The notes: a model not told the origin generated them from the sequence alone. Numbered from the stretch's first letter, positions 48,560-59,731 are shown. The stretch: DNA of 64,000 bases from JAIBAJ01 sp965284645 (GCA_965284645.1 OZ260106.1:4216001-4280000); one strand, 5' to 3'. Made by a program: numbers and translations.

Positions 48560-49825
48560 ATGAAAAAACTCCTTTTGATTCTCCCAATTGCGGCTGCTAC
48601 CCTAGCCAGCTGTGGAGATAAGGGCCGCGGCAATCTTATCGGAGTTCAAGATCGACAAGAGTGGTACCAAGAAGATCCATTTGGAATGTTATTTATTCCA
48701 ATGGGTTCTTACCAAATGGGACCAAGTGACCAAGATGCTCCTTATGCTTTAACTGCTCAATCTAAAACAGTTTCTGTACAGGCCTTTTATATGGACATTA
48801 CAGAAATAACCAATAACGAGTATCGCCAGTTCGTTTATTGGGTTCGTGATTCAATGGCACATAGACTTCTTGGAGAAGACCATATTTTGGAAGAAGGTGA
48901 ATATGGAGAACGTATTAACTGGGAAGAAAAAATTGAATGGGACGATGAACAAAGTATAGAAACGTTGGAGGAGCTTTATTTGCCTGAGCATGAACGTTTT
49001 TATCGCCGTAGAGAGATTGATACGCGTAAATTGAATTTTGAATATTATTGGATTGACCTACGTGAAGCAGCTCGCAAAGCCAACCGTGAGCAAGGCATGA
49101 AAGATCGTTCTGTGTTTATCAAGAAAGATATCATCAATGTATATCCTGACACCTTGGCTTGGATACATGATTTCACCTATTCTTTCAATGAGCCAATGAC
49201 CAATATGTACTTTTGGCACCCAGCCTACGACGAATACCCAGTTGTTGGTGTAACTTGGAAACAAGCCAGAGCATTTTGTATTTGGAGAACTCAATTGTTA
49301 AATAGTTATCTTCAGGCAAACGGAGAATCCTTTGTACAAGATTTTAGACTACCAACTGAATCAGAGTGGGAGTATGCAGCTCGCGGTGGTCTAGATTTAG
49401 CACCATATCCTTGGGGAGGTCCTTACATCCGTAATAGCCGTGGATGTTTCTTAGGAAACTACAAACCTTTACGTGGTAACTACGTAGATGATGGAGGATT
49501 CCATACGGTAACAGCTACTTCTTATGCGCCAAATGAATTCGGTTTATATTGCATGGCTGGGAATGCCGCAGAATGGACCAGCAATGCATTCGATGAATCA
49601 GCTTATAACTTTTCCCATGATTTAAATCCAGACTATCTTTATGAGGCTAAGGAATCAGATCCACCAGCATTAAAAAGGAAAGTTATTCGTGGAGGATCAT
49701 GGAAAGATATTGGTTACTACATGCAAACCAGTTCAAGAACTTACGAATACCAAGACACAGCTAAATGCTATGTTGGATTCCGTTGTGTAATGAGCTTCTT
49801 GGGTAGGGATAAAAAAGATTTTTAA
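48560..49825 (+). CDS. gldK: Gliding/T9SS ring lipoprotein GldK (PorK)
   Basis: Outer-membrane lipoprotein of the T9SS ring, 421 residues from the ATG at 48560 (MKKLLLILPIAAATLASC), with lipobox LASC and lipidated C18. The body is an SUMF1/formylglycine-enzyme-like fold: FIPMGSYQMGPSDQDAPY, MDITEITNNEYRQFVYWV, DFRLPTESEWEYAARGGLD, MAGNAAEWTSNAFDESAYN and VIRGGSWKDIGYYM. GldK/PorK forms a periplasmic ring with GldN. The upstream TTG frame lacks a signal sequence and is rejected. It is first of gldK-gldL-gldM-gldN. Confidence 0.96.
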   Translation: MKKLLLILPIAAATLASCGDKGRGNLIGVQDRQEWYQEDPFGMLFIPMGSYQMGPSDQDAPYALTAQSKTVSVQAFYMDITEITNNEYRQFVYWVRDSMAHRLLGEDHILEEGEYGERINWEEKIEWDDEQSIETLEELYLPEHERFYRRREIDTRKLNFEYYWIDLREAARKANREQGMKDRSVFIKKDIINVYPDTLAWIHDFTYSFNEPMTNMYFWHPAYDEYPVVGVTWKQARAFCIWRTQLLNSYLQANGESFVQDFRLPTESEWEYAARGGLDLAPYPWGGPYIRNSRGCFLGNYKPLRGNYVDDGGFHTVTATSYAPNEFGLYCMAGNAAEWTSNAFDESAYNFSHDLNPDYLYEAKESDPPALKRKVIRGGSWKDIGYYMQTSSRTYEYQDTAKCYVGFRCVMSFLGRDKKDF

Positions 49826-49938
49826 TTCCTGTTGATTTCATTCCAAAGATTTCTATTATTGCGCAGTTTTTCAAAAGACTGCACACACTATATTTTTAAA
49901 CTTAAAAACAACCTAAAACCAATCAAAAATTAAGCAAA

Positions 49939-50748
49939 ATGGCATCGAACAAAGCGTTTAAAAGAATCATGGGGATGATTTACGGACTCGGAGCGGCAAT
50001 TGTAATCCTTGGAGCCCTATTTAAAATCCAACACTGGCCAGGTGCAGGAGAAATGCTTACAGTTGGACTATTAACCGAGGCTGTAATCTTTGCGTTCTCT
50101 GCCTTTGAAAAACCACATGAAGATCCAGATTGGACACTTGTATATCCAGAATTGGCTGGAATGGAAGCAGAATCTACTAGAAACGAAGGAGGAAAGAATA
50201 TTGGAGGTGGCGGATTTGGAGGAGATTCAGTATCTCAATCTTTGGATAAATTGTTAGAAGAAGCCAAAATTGGTCCAGAATTATTAGAAAGTCTTGGAAC
50301 TGGTTTAAAAAACCTGAGCGATTCCACTAACAACCTTAATAACATCAGCGATGCAAGTATTGCTTCAAATAATTTTGTAGAAAAATTAAATACGGCATCC
50401 AATTCAGTAGAAAAACTTGCTGAAAATTACGCTAGCGCCTCTAGCTCATTAACTGGTTTAGCCAATAGTAATGAGGCCGGTGCATCTATAGGAGATAGTT
50501 TACAAAGTGTTTCTAAAAACCTATCCCAATTGAATGCTGTTTATGAGCTTCAATTGCAAGGTTCAAGAGAATTAACTGAGACACAAAATCGTTTGTATGC
50601 AGGAATTCAAAATGTAATGCAAAATCTTAGCGACTCTGTTGAGGACACTCGCAAATACAGAGAAGAAGTTGCAAAATTGGCTGAAAACCTTGATGCTTTA
50701 AACACTGTTTATGGCAATATGTTATCAGCAATGAACGTTCGCAAATAA
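49939..50748 (+). CDS. gldL: T9SS inner-membrane motor protein GldL (PorL)
   Basis: Cytoplasmic-membrane part of the proton-driven motor that powers gliding and T9SS export, 269 residues. Two membrane helices lie at about 12-30 (GMIYGLGAAIVILGALF) and 38-57 (MLTVGLLTEAVIFAFSAF), with the family motif FKIQHWPGAGEM between them. GldL Glu in helix 2 (here E at LLTEAV) is the residue linked to proton flow in this family. The soluble part after about 60 is glycine-rich and then coiled-coil (QSLDKLLEEAKIGPELLESL). It is followed by gldM after 52 bp. Confidence 0.96.
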   Translation: MASNKAFKRIMGMIYGLGAAIVILGALFKIQHWPGAGEMLTVGLLTEAVIFAFSAFEKPHEDPDWTLVYPELAGMEAESTRNEGGKNIGGGGFGGDSVSQSLDKLLEEAKIGPELLESLGTGLKNLSDSTNNLNNISDASIASNNFVEKLNTASNSVEKLAENYASASSSLTGLANSNEAGASIGDSLQSVSKNLSQLNAVYELQLQGSRELTETQNRLYAGIQNVMQNLSDSVEDTRKYREEVAKLAENLDALNTVYGNMLSAMNVRK

Positions 50749-50800
50749 CAGCAATACATTAAAATTCAACCTACGAGAAACTACTAATACGAATTAAAAA

Positions 50801-52465
<1,665 letters not shown>

Positions 52466-52485
52466 TTAACCTAAAACTGTAAGCA

Positions 52486-53322
52486 ATGAAAAAATCCTTT
52501 TCATGGGTAGTAATGATTACCATAGTCTTGGTAAGCCTTACAAGCCTAAGCAAAGCACAAAACGTTTTGGATGGTGTTTTTGTAAAAGAACATTACCCAA
52601 CACGCAAGGTTGTCCCATACACTCACCTGCGTGAGGCAGATGTAATGTGGTGCAAAAGGATTTGGAGAAAAATGGACTTAAGGGAAAAAATTAATCATCC
52701 CTTATATTTTCCAGCTCAAAAAATCAAGGATCGTCGTAGTTTGACCCAAGTTATTATGGATGCAGTAAACGAAGGAAGTCTGACTGCATACCGTGGAGAT
52801 GACGAAGAATTTACAACGGTAATGACTAAAGCGGAAATTGATGGAATTATGTCACGAACAGACACTTTGTTTGTAGATGATCCAGATAATCCAGGAAACC
52901 AGATTATGAAAATTGCTACAAACGAATTTGATCCTTCGGAAGTTATTGAATATCGAATTAAGGAAGATTGGTTCTTTGATAAACAACGTTCTGTTTTAGA
53001 CGTACGTATCATCGGCCTTCAGCCAGTTAAATTTGAAGAAAACGAAGGAGAAGTTAGGTCTAAACCATTATTTTGGATTTACTACCCTGAAGCAAGAAGC
53101 ATTTTTGCTAACGCTGAGGTTTTCAACAGACAAAACGATGCTGAGCGTAAAACCTTAGAAGATATATTTTGGAAAAGAATGTTTGGAAGCTATATCTTTA
53201 GAGAACAGAATGTTTACAATAGGACAATTTCTGAGTATGCTCAAGGAATGGATGCCTTACTAGAGGCTGAAAGAGTTAAAGACGATATCTTTAAGTTAGA
53301 ACACGACCTTTGGGAATATTAA
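52486..53322 (+). CDS. gldN: T9SS periplasmic ring protein GldN (PorN)
   Basis: Ring partner of GldK, 278 residues, periplasmic. A signal peptide (MKKSFSWVVMITIVLVSLTS) ends SKAQ. Family sequence follows: LDGVFVKEHYPTRKVVPYTH, READVMWCKRIWRKMDLREK, YRIKEDWFFDKQRSVLDVRI and ARSIFANAEVFNRQNDAERK. It is the last gene of the gldKLMN set and is closed by a strong terminator. Confidence 0.96.
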   Translation: MKKSFSWVVMITIVLVSLTSLSKAQNVLDGVFVKEHYPTRKVVPYTHLREADVMWCKRIWRKMDLREKINHPLYFPAQKIKDRRSLTQVIMDAVNEGSLTAYRGDDEEFTTVMTKAEIDGIMSRTDTLFVDDPDNPGNQIMKIATNEFDPSEVIEYRIKEDWFFDKQRSVLDVRIIGLQPVKFEENEGEVRSKPLFWIYYPEARSIFANAEVFNRQNDAERKTLEDIFWKRMFGSYIFREQNVYNRTISEYAQGMDALLEAERVKDDIFKLEHDLWEY

Positions 53323-53325
53323 AAA

Positions 53326-53354
53326 AATCCCTCCCTTGTGGAGGGATTTTTTTT
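53326..53354 (+). terminator. Intrinsic terminator of gldKLMN
   Basis: AAAAAATCCCTCC and GGAGGGATTTTTTTTT form a strong stem with a CTTGT loop, directly after the gldN stop. The symmetric A- and T-tracts would let it act on both strands. Confidence 0.9.
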
Positions 53355-53407
53355 TATCCATTTAGAAATTTTGGCAACAAACACAACAATTTTAATACCG
53401 CTTAAAC

Positions 53408-53415
53408 TACCTTTG
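53408..53415 (+). promoter_or_regulatory. -7 promoter box of the small protein / dab region
   Basis: TACCTTTG followed by C is a perfect TAnnTTTG match, 20 bases before the probable TTG start of the 110-residue protein. It lies just after the gldN terminator. Confidence 0.6.
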
Positions 53416-53435
53416 CAACCGAGATAACTATTGTT

Positions 53436-53768
53436 TTGAAAAAAACGCTATTAATATTGTTTGTTCTATTTTACTCCATTCAAATGGGGTACCAAGCAAT
53501 AGGCAGTGTATTTAAACAATCAGAAAAATATCATTCCTTCTGCCAAAATAAAGAGATAGGCACTAAACAGAATTTAGAATCTGACTTCACTTGCTGGGCT
53601 GAAATTAATGAAGTGGATGACAAACTTGATGAACTCAATAACCACAATATAGAAGGTGAGTTCAAGATCAAGAAAATTGAATGTACAACCTTACAGGAAC
53701 TCCGAATTTCTGATATTAAGGGAAAACCATCAAAAACATTTTTACAAATTCGAGTCATTCGAATTTAG
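53436..53768 (+). CDS. Small secreted protein of unknown function
   Basis: 110 residues starting with TTG at 53436, since no in-frame ATG lies nearby and MKKTLLILFVLFYSIQMGYQ then reads as a signal peptide. The mature part has three cysteines (FCQNKE, FTCWAE, IECTTL). No family is recognised. It has its own -7 box and lies 79 bp before dabA in the same orientation, where a second weaker box precedes dabA. A link to dabAB is possible but rests only on position. The short length keeps the call moderate. Confidence 0.6.
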   Translation: MKKTLLILFVLFYSIQMGYQAIGSVFKQSEKYHSFCQNKEIGTKQNLESDFTCWAEINEVDDKLDELNNHNIEGEFKIKKIECTTLQELRISDIKGKPSKTFLQIRVIRI

Positions 53769-53833
53769 AATAAGTATGCCTAATTAGGCAGAGTTCAGTT
53801 TACTTATTCATTAACAGGCACTCCCTGCCAACT

Positions 53834-53841
53834 TTCATTTG
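53834..53841 (+). promoter_or_regulatory. Putative -7 box of dabAB
   Basis: TTCATTTG followed by CAC matches TAnnTTTG except for one base and ends six bases before the dabA ATG at 53848. If real, the dabA mRNA would be nearly leaderless. Confidence 0.4.
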
Positions 53842-53847
53842 CACACT

Positions 53848-56340
53848 ATGGCTCACTCAGTTAGTACTGTGGATATACATGCTATTATCCATAATCTAAA
53901 ACATTACCTCCCCGCCCAGGCACCCCTCAAAGATTTTATTCACCACAACACCTTACATGCCTTTCAAAAGGACAAATTCCATCCAGGAATTAGAAAGGCA
54001 TCCAAAATACTTGGATACAAAGTTTATATGTCTTTAGCTGAATTCAGGTTAAAATATAAAAATAGAGAGATAGAAGATAGAATAATTGACGATCAAATTG
54101 AAAAAGCAAAAGGGAAACATAATGTTCAAGCATTTAAAGAGAAAATGCTAAACTATCCCTATGAAACAAATATTCCAAAAAGATTAGGCACTCTTCGATC
54201 TATCTGGAAAACAAAATACCATATTGACCTTGATTCATTAGTTCATCCTGCACTATTTAGAATCCTCTGTAGTTATCTTGACCAAGGAATATCTATTTGG
54301 AATTTCCCTGTTACTCGAAAGAATTTCATTGATTCTTTAAGGGAAATGGAAAAAAATAGTTTTACTAGTTTCTTCAAAACAGAAAGGGCAAAGAACTTAC
54401 TTACCAATGAAGAGACTACCTTGGAATTGTTATTGGAAATTGTTGTAGGGAAAGAGGAACTCTATCATGAATACCTATTTGATCAACAATTTGCACACCA
54501 AGGGTGGTCTGGATTGATATCAACAATAGAAGACCAACCTGAAACATTGCTTGATAAAAAGAACATCAAACTTGAAGAAGTAATTTTCATTGAGCTATTG
54601 ATGGAAATTGACAATCTCGATTCTCAATTAATTAAGTGGGACCCCATTTCTAGGCATGCGGATAAAGCTTATGAGGATTTATTTGCCAAAACAGAACTAA
54701 CCGAACTTGATGAAGTTCTTGAAATTTGGCAAGAGTCCTTTGAATGGACTTATTATGACAAGGTACTAGCTGGCATTAAAAATGCAAAAATTAACTCAAC
54801 CCCAAAAATACAGAAGTCGTTTCAAGGCCTGTTTTGTATTGATGATCGCGAATGTTCATTAAGGCGGTACCTAGAAATGTTAGATAAAGATTGTGAAACA
54901 TTCGGTACCCCGGGATTTTTTGGTGTTGAGTTTTATTATCAGCCAGAACATGGCAAATTCAACACCAAACTATGTCCGGCACCAGTAACACCAAAGTACC
55001 TAGTTAAACAAATTGGGACCAAGGAAAGGAACAAAAAAGATGTTCATTTCACCCAACATACCCATTCAATGTTTCAAGGTTGGCTAATTTCCCAAACTGT
55101 TGGATTTTGGTCGGCATTTCAATTGTTTCTAAATATTTTTAGACCAACCATTAGTCCAGCCACTTCCTTATCCTTCCGACATATGGAAAAGGATTCAAGA
55201 CTTACGATTGAAAATGATGGACCTCATGCTGTTGAAAACGGGCTTCAAATCGGATTTACCGTACCTGAAATGACAAACCGAGTTGAAGGTGTACTAAAAA
55301 GTATTGGTTTGGTAAGAGAATTTGCACCTCTAGTGTATGTGGTAGGACATGGTGCAAGTAGTGTAAATAATCCTCATTATGCAGCTTATGATTGTGGGGC
55401 TTGTTCAGGTAGACCAGGATCAGTAAATGCTAGGGTGTTTAGTTACATGGCCAACCATCCAGAAGTAAGGAAAAACCTACTTGAAAGAGGAATAGAAATA
55501 CCTTATACAACACGTTTCATTAGTGCATTGCATGATACAACACGGGACGAAATCATGTTTTATGATGAGTCAGCATTAAATAATCACCAGTTTGAGAGCC
55601 ATCAACAATTTGAAATAACCTTTAAAAAGGCGTTGGATCTAAATGCGAAAGAAAGGTCACGTCGCTTTATGACGATCGACACAACTGAATCTGCTGAAAA
55701 AGTTCATAAAAAGGTTATAAAACGTTCCGTTTCATTATTTGAACCCAGACCAGAACTTAACCACGCTACGAATGCTCTTTGTGTTGTTGGACGAAGAGGA
55801 ATTACCGAGCACCTCTTTTTGGATAGACGTTCTTTCTTAAACTCTTTTGACCCCTATGTAGATCCTGAAGGAAAATATTTGTTCAATATTCTAAAGGCAG
55901 CAGCTCCTGTTTGTGGAGGAATCAATTTAGAATACTATTTTTCGAGGGTAGATAATCGAAAGCTTGGTGCAGGAACAAAATTGCCACATAATGTTATGGG
56001 GCTATTTGGGGTAGCCAATGGCATTGATGGAGACCTTAGGCCAGGATTACCCAGCCAGATGATCGAAGTACATGATCCTGTGCGTTTGCTCATTATTGTG
56101 GAACATGATCCTCAAATTGTATTAGAAACCATTCAGAAAAATGAAGAAACCTATGAATGGTTTATTAATGAATGGGTTCATTTGGTAGTGGTTCATCCTG
56201 AAAATAGGTCATTTTTCCACTTTAAGGATGGTGATTTCAGAAGTTATGAGCCAATACACCATGAAGTAGATTCAACCCAAGATCCCATCCATTTAGTTGA
56301 AAGTACACACGATAATATTTCCGTACAATTAATCGCCTAA
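53848..56340 (+). CDS. dabA: Inorganic carbon transporter subunit DabA (DUF2309)
   Basis: Zinc protein resembling a beta-carbonic anhydrase, the cytoplasmic half of the DAB dissolved-inorganic-carbon pump. The product has 830 residues from the ATG at 53848 (MAHSVSTVDIHAIIHNL). The proposed zinc site is complete: C330 and D332 in CIDDRECSLR, then H501 in VVGHGASSVNNP and C516 in DCGACSGRPGS, the last two 15 residues apart as in characterised DabA. Other marks are FIHHNTLHAFQKDKFHPG and VCGGINLEYYFSRVDN. It is followed by dabB after four bases. No carboxysome or RuBisCO gene is visible, so carbon supply to heterotrophic carboxylases is more likely than autotrophy. Confidence 0.93.
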   Translation: MAHSVSTVDIHAIIHNLKHYLPAQAPLKDFIHHNTLHAFQKDKFHPGIRKASKILGYKVYMSLAEFRLKYKNREIEDRIIDDQIEKAKGKHNVQAFKEKMLNYPYETNIPKRLGTLRSIWKTKYHIDLDSLVHPALFRILCSYLDQGISIWNFPVTRKNFIDSLREMEKNSFTSFFKTERAKNLLTNEETTLELLLEIVVGKEELYHEYLFDQQFAHQGWSGLISTIEDQPETLLDKKNIKLEEVIFIELLMEIDNLDSQLIKWDPISRHADKAYEDLFAKTELTELDEVLEIWQESFEWTYYDKVLAGIKNAKINSTPKIQKSFQGLFCIDDRECSLRRYLEMLDKDCETFGTPGFFGVEFYYQPEHGKFNTKLCPAPVTPKYLVKQIGTKERNKKDVHFTQHTHSMFQGWLISQTVGFWSAFQLFLNIFRPTISPATSLSFRHMEKDSRLTIENDGPHAVENGLQIGFTVPEMTNRVEGVLKSIGLVREFAPLVYVVGHGASSVNNPHYAAYDCGACSGRPGSVNARVFSYMANHPEVRKNLLERGIEIPYTTRFISALHDTTRDEIMFYDESALNNHQFESHQQFEITFKKALDLNAKERSRRFMTIDTTESAEKVHKKVIKRSVSLFEPRPELNHATNALCVVGRRGITEHLFLDRRSFLNSFDPYVDPEGKYLFNILKAAAPVCGGINLEYYFSRVDNRKLGAGTKLPHNVMGLFGVANGIDGDLRPGLPSQMIEVHDPVRLLIIVEHDPQIVLETIQKNEETYEWFINEWVHLVVVHPENRSFFHFKDGDFRSYEPIHHEVDSTQDPIHLVESTHDNISVQLIA

Positions 56341-56344
56341 AAAC

Positions 56345-58210
56345 ATGAATAACTTTATCCATTTATTCCTGATAATTCCGCTTTTAGGCTTTATTATCAG
56401 TCTTCTAATTCCAGCAAAAAACGAAAATGCCATTGCGAAAACAACCATTGGCTTTATTGGTTTACATTTACTTTTAGGACTGGGCTTTACTCTTTATTGG
56501 CTGTTTTCAAACCATCCAACCCTAAATATAAAGGATATCATTGTATACAAAAGGGATGACTATGAGTTTTTTATAGATTTCTGCTTCGATAAAATCACAG
56601 TGGTTTACCTATTGGTTGGTTCAATCCTAAGTTTCCTAGTTACTATTTATTGCAGCTATTATTTGCATCGAGAGGAAGGGTATAAGAGATTCTTCAATAC
56701 CATCTTGTTCTTTTTTCTAGGTTACAATGTAGTAATCTTTTCAGGTAATTTTGAAACCCTCTTTATTGGCTGGGAAATTCTTGGTATTTCCTCATTCCTG
56801 CTTATTTCCTTTTATAGGGAAAGATATTTACCAGTGAAGAATGCTCTAAAGGTGTTTTCCATTTATCGCCTTGGTGATATTGGCCTAATATTGGCCATGT
56901 GGATGAGCCATCATTTATGGCATGAGAACATAACCTTCCTCAAGCTTTCCAATAATGAATTTGTTCATGCCCATTTAGATGACCATAGCTCCGTTGGTGT
57001 ATTCATCTCCTTGATGATATTGATTGCGGCGGCTGCAAAATCTGCCCAATTGCCATTTTCTTCTTGGTTACCAAGAGCCATGGAAGGCCCAACACCATCT
57101 AGTGCTATTTTTTATGGTTCCTTATCGGTTCATATTGGTGCTTTTTTACTGCTCAGAACCTTTCCTTTTTGGGAGAATCAAACCTCCATTCGAATTCTTA
57201 TTGTTCTCTTAGGAGCATTGTCAGCTATACTGGCTTCAGGTATTGCCAGAGTTCAATCATCAGTGAAAAGTCAAATTGCCTATTCATCAATTGTTCAAAT
57301 AGGAATTATCTTTATTGAAATTGCCCTTGGCTTTGAGAAGTTGGCCCTTTTTCATTTTGCAGGGAATGCCTTTCTAAGAACCTATCAATTGTTGGTTTCA
57401 CCTTCGGTTGTTACCTACCTTATTCGAGAACAATTCTACAACTTTGTTCCCCGTGCCGAAACAATTGAAGACAGTATACCTAGAAAGCTTCAAAACACCC
57501 TTTACCTTATGTCATTAAAGGAATGGAATTTAGACAATTTGATGTATAATTATCTGTGGTCGCCAATTAAATGGTTGGGTAAAAAATTGGACTTCTTAAC
57601 AATAAAAAGTCTAACAGTTTCTTTCGTTGTTACCTATATACTTGCCTTCGCCCTTTTGGTTTGGGAAGAATTACCTGCTAAATGGGAAGGACGTTTGGCC
57701 ATAGTTTTTGGATTCATTGCTGTATCTATGGTATTGAAGTCATTTACGGAACGTAAGAATCCTCAAGTAGCTTGGTTTTTGATAGTCATGAACCACTTTT
57801 GGATAACCTTGGCCGTTTCCTTTAACGAGCGATTTACATTTGATCAAGTTGTAATTTATTTAAGCGGAGTTGTACTGTCTGGATTACTTGGTTCGGCTGC
57901 AATAGCTCGCTTGAGAAAGATTGAAGGCAAGGTAAGTTTGGACCATTTTCAAGGTTATTCCTATGCCCATCCGAAAATAGCTTTATTCTTCTTGCTTTGT
58001 TGTTTGGGATTAACAGGTTTTCCTATTTCACCCACCTTTGTAGGTGAGGATTTGGTTTTCACCCATATTCATGAAGATCAATTGGTATTGGCAGCATTGG
58101 CTTCCATCAGTTTCATTGTAGACGGATTGTCAATTGTAAGAATTTATGCACGAATATTCTTAGGCCCCCATGTCAATAGTATTCATGAGATGGCCCATCG
58201 ATCGTCGTAA
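56345..58210 (+). CDS. dabB: Inorganic carbon transporter subunit DabB (NuoL-like)
   Basis: Membrane partner of DabA, 621 residues, in the proton-conducting family of complex I subunits NuoL/Mrp. The first 340 residues have many membrane helices with the family core: LFIGWEILGISSFLLISFYR, KNALKVFSIYRLGDIGL, AAAKSAQLPFSSWLPRAMEG and PTPSSAIFYGSLSVHIGAFL. The ARVQSSVKSQIAYSSIVQIG block follows. It is thought to couple cation influx to bicarbonate or CO2 capture by DabA. The start lies four bases after the dabA stop, so the two are coupled. Confidence 0.92.
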   Translation: MNNFIHLFLIIPLLGFIISLLIPAKNENAIAKTTIGFIGLHLLLGLGFTLYWLFSNHPTLNIKDIIVYKRDDYEFFIDFCFDKITVVYLLVGSILSFLVTIYCSYYLHREEGYKRFFNTILFFFLGYNVVIFSGNFETLFIGWEILGISSFLLISFYRERYLPVKNALKVFSIYRLGDIGLILAMWMSHHLWHENITFLKLSNNEFVHAHLDDHSSVGVFISLMILIAAAAKSAQLPFSSWLPRAMEGPTPSSAIFYGSLSVHIGAFLLLRTFPFWENQTSIRILIVLLGALSAILASGIARVQSSVKSQIAYSSIVQIGIIFIEIALGFEKLALFHFAGNAFLRTYQLLVSPSVVTYLIREQFYNFVPRAETIEDSIPRKLQNTLYLMSLKEWNLDNLMYNYLWSPIKWLGKKLDFLTIKSLTVSFVVTYILAFALLVWEELPAKWEGRLAIVFGFIAVSMVLKSFTERKNPQVAWFLIVMNHFWITLAVSFNERFTFDQVVIYLSGVVLSGLLGSAAIARLRKIEGKVSLDHFQGYSYAHPKIALFFLLCCLGLTGFPISPTFVGEDLVFTHIHEDQLVLAALASISFIVDGLSIVRIYARIFLGPHVNSIHEMAHRSS

Positions 58211-58290
58211 AAAAGAAATATAAGGTAAAATGCAGGTTTTCTAAAATACGCATTGAAATGCCCAACTGATTTAGCCTTTGCTATTCATTT

Positions 58291-58395
58291 GAACCCTAAT
58301 TAATCAATAGGAGGATTTTTTAATCCGAACTACTTGATTTAGTTGGGTTTACCCCGATTTATCGTTTATGCATTTCTAATGCGTAATCTGGGTTG
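58291..58395 (+). repeat. Family 2 hairpin element, copy R3 (central hairpin deleted)
   Basis: Matches R2 from AACCCTAATTAATC through GGATT-TTTT-AATCC and TTGGGTTTACCCCGATTTA, then jumps directly to TCGTTTATGCATTTCTAATG and ends ATCTGGGTT. The missing part is the entire long central stem of R2. It occupies the dabB-Rieske intergenic gap. Confidence 0.8.
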
Positions 58396-58458
58396 ACTAA
58401 ACAAATTGAAAGCAAAGGCTAAACTAAGGAAAGCTAAATTGCAGTAATGGAGGATTGG

Positions 58459-59505
58459 CTAATTATTGGAGGACAGAACGGAATTTACCTCCACCTCCTT
58501 TACTTCCGAATAGTAAAACTGTTGGGCCCATTTTCTATATAGCCAAACGGGACCATCACCTTTTGCCAATGCAGGAGGGGTTATATAAATTTTATTTTCC
58601 CAAATCTTGAAATCCTGTGAAACATCGTGTTTGTATCCTTTGAATGCCGAATGTAGAATGAGATCTCGAATCCATTTCTGTGGCAACAAGGATAAAATGG
58701 GATTGATTTTTCCGGGGTTTTGGAGATTTTTAACCATTATTCCAATTTTGAGGTTAATGGTGTTTCCTTCAATTGGGGTAGGAAATACAAAATGCCTGGT
58801 TCTGATATCAAATTTAGGGATATAGGCCTCCACAATGGAATAACCTAATCCGTAGGCTTCGGCATAAAATTCAACTCGGATAAATTCGTTCTTTTTACCT
58901 AAAAAACCCGCTTTGCGATGCATGGCATAGGTTGCAAATAATTTGGCGCCTTCCGTTTCTGCCTCTTTTAAAACCTCTACTTGTTTGTAACCATGAACAG
59001 AAGCAAAATGGCCAATATCTACGCTATTTTCGGTCGTTTCTTGGGGATGACTTCTAAGCTTCCAATCAACTGTTAGCAAAGGTGACCAGCCTTCGAAACT
59101 AACAGCAGGAACCTCCCATGATGGTTCCTGGCCTTTTTCATCGTGCCAAATTAGAATCAACCCATTTTGCTCGCGAAGAGGAAACATTTTAAGTCTTGCT
59201 TTGGGAGGAGGCTTTGTAGAATAGCCTGTTTTGGTGCAAATCCCTTGTGCATTGAATTCAAAATCGTGAAACGGACATCTTATTTGGTTGCCTTCGATGC
59301 TTCCTCCAAATCCAAGATGAGCACCTAAATGCGGACAATAGGCTGATGATGCGCATGCCTGTCCATTTTCCAAACGAAATAGAACAATTTCTTTGCCTAC
59401 AAATTTCTTGTTCAAAATTTGCCCTTTTTGAAGGGAATCGGATCGTTCAATTACATACCATCCATTTGGATAAGGATGTAAAAACTCTTCTTGAGGAAGT
59501 TGCAT
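58459..59505 (-). CDS. Rieske non-haem iron oxygenase (KshA/DAF-36-like)
   Basis: 348 residues. The Rieske [2Fe-2S] cluster is bound by C57, H59, C77 and H80 (CPHLGAHLG and CPFH). The catalytic iron site matches the D/E-x2-H-x4-H pattern at D163, H166, H171 (SVDIGHFASVHG). This domain order, and the absence of a small beta subunit, resemble the single-component-oxygenase group that includes KshA and the sterol desaturase DAF-36/Neverland. The substrate is unknown; a sterol or hopanoid is a guess. No ferredoxin or reductase gene is adjacent. The start at ATG 59505 fits family N-termini. Confidence 0.88.
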   Translation of the reverse strand: MQLPQEEFLHPYPNGWYVIERSDSLQKGQILNKKFVGKEIVLFRLENGQACASSAYCPHLGAHLGFGGSIEGNQIRCPFHDFEFNAQGICTKTGYSTKPPPKARLKMFPLREQNGLILIWHDEKGQEPSWEVPAVSFEGWSPLLTVDWKLRSHPQETTENSVDIGHFASVHGYKQVEVLKEAETEGAKLFATYAMHRKAGFLGKKNEFIRVEFYAEAYGLGYSIVEAYIPKFDIRTRHFVFPTPIEGNTINLKIGIMVKNLQNPGKINPILSLLPQKWIRDLILHSAFKGYKHDVSQDFKIWENKIYITPPALAKGDGPVWLYRKWAQQFYYSEVKEVEVNSVLSSNN

Positions 59506-59731
59506 AAAGAATGGAAATTCTATAGTTAGGGTTTGAAGTTAGCGGCTTCTTTATTGATTTTAACAAAGGTAAGACTTAGGTTGGCAACAAAATTCAAGCA
59601 ATAACCACTTTAGGAAAATTTAATTTATTTTTAACCTAATGCTTGGCTTAAATACAGGCAAAATGCATTTGGAAGAAAAACAATAGCAAATGCAACTGTT
59701 AAAACCTTGGCAAAATAATTTTAGTACTGCT

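Noticed and set aside
49860..49890. Weak hairpin before gldL (CAGTTTTT with AAAGACTG)
   Set aside because: No T-run and a poor stem, so it is not a terminator; it may be chance in A+T-rich DNA.
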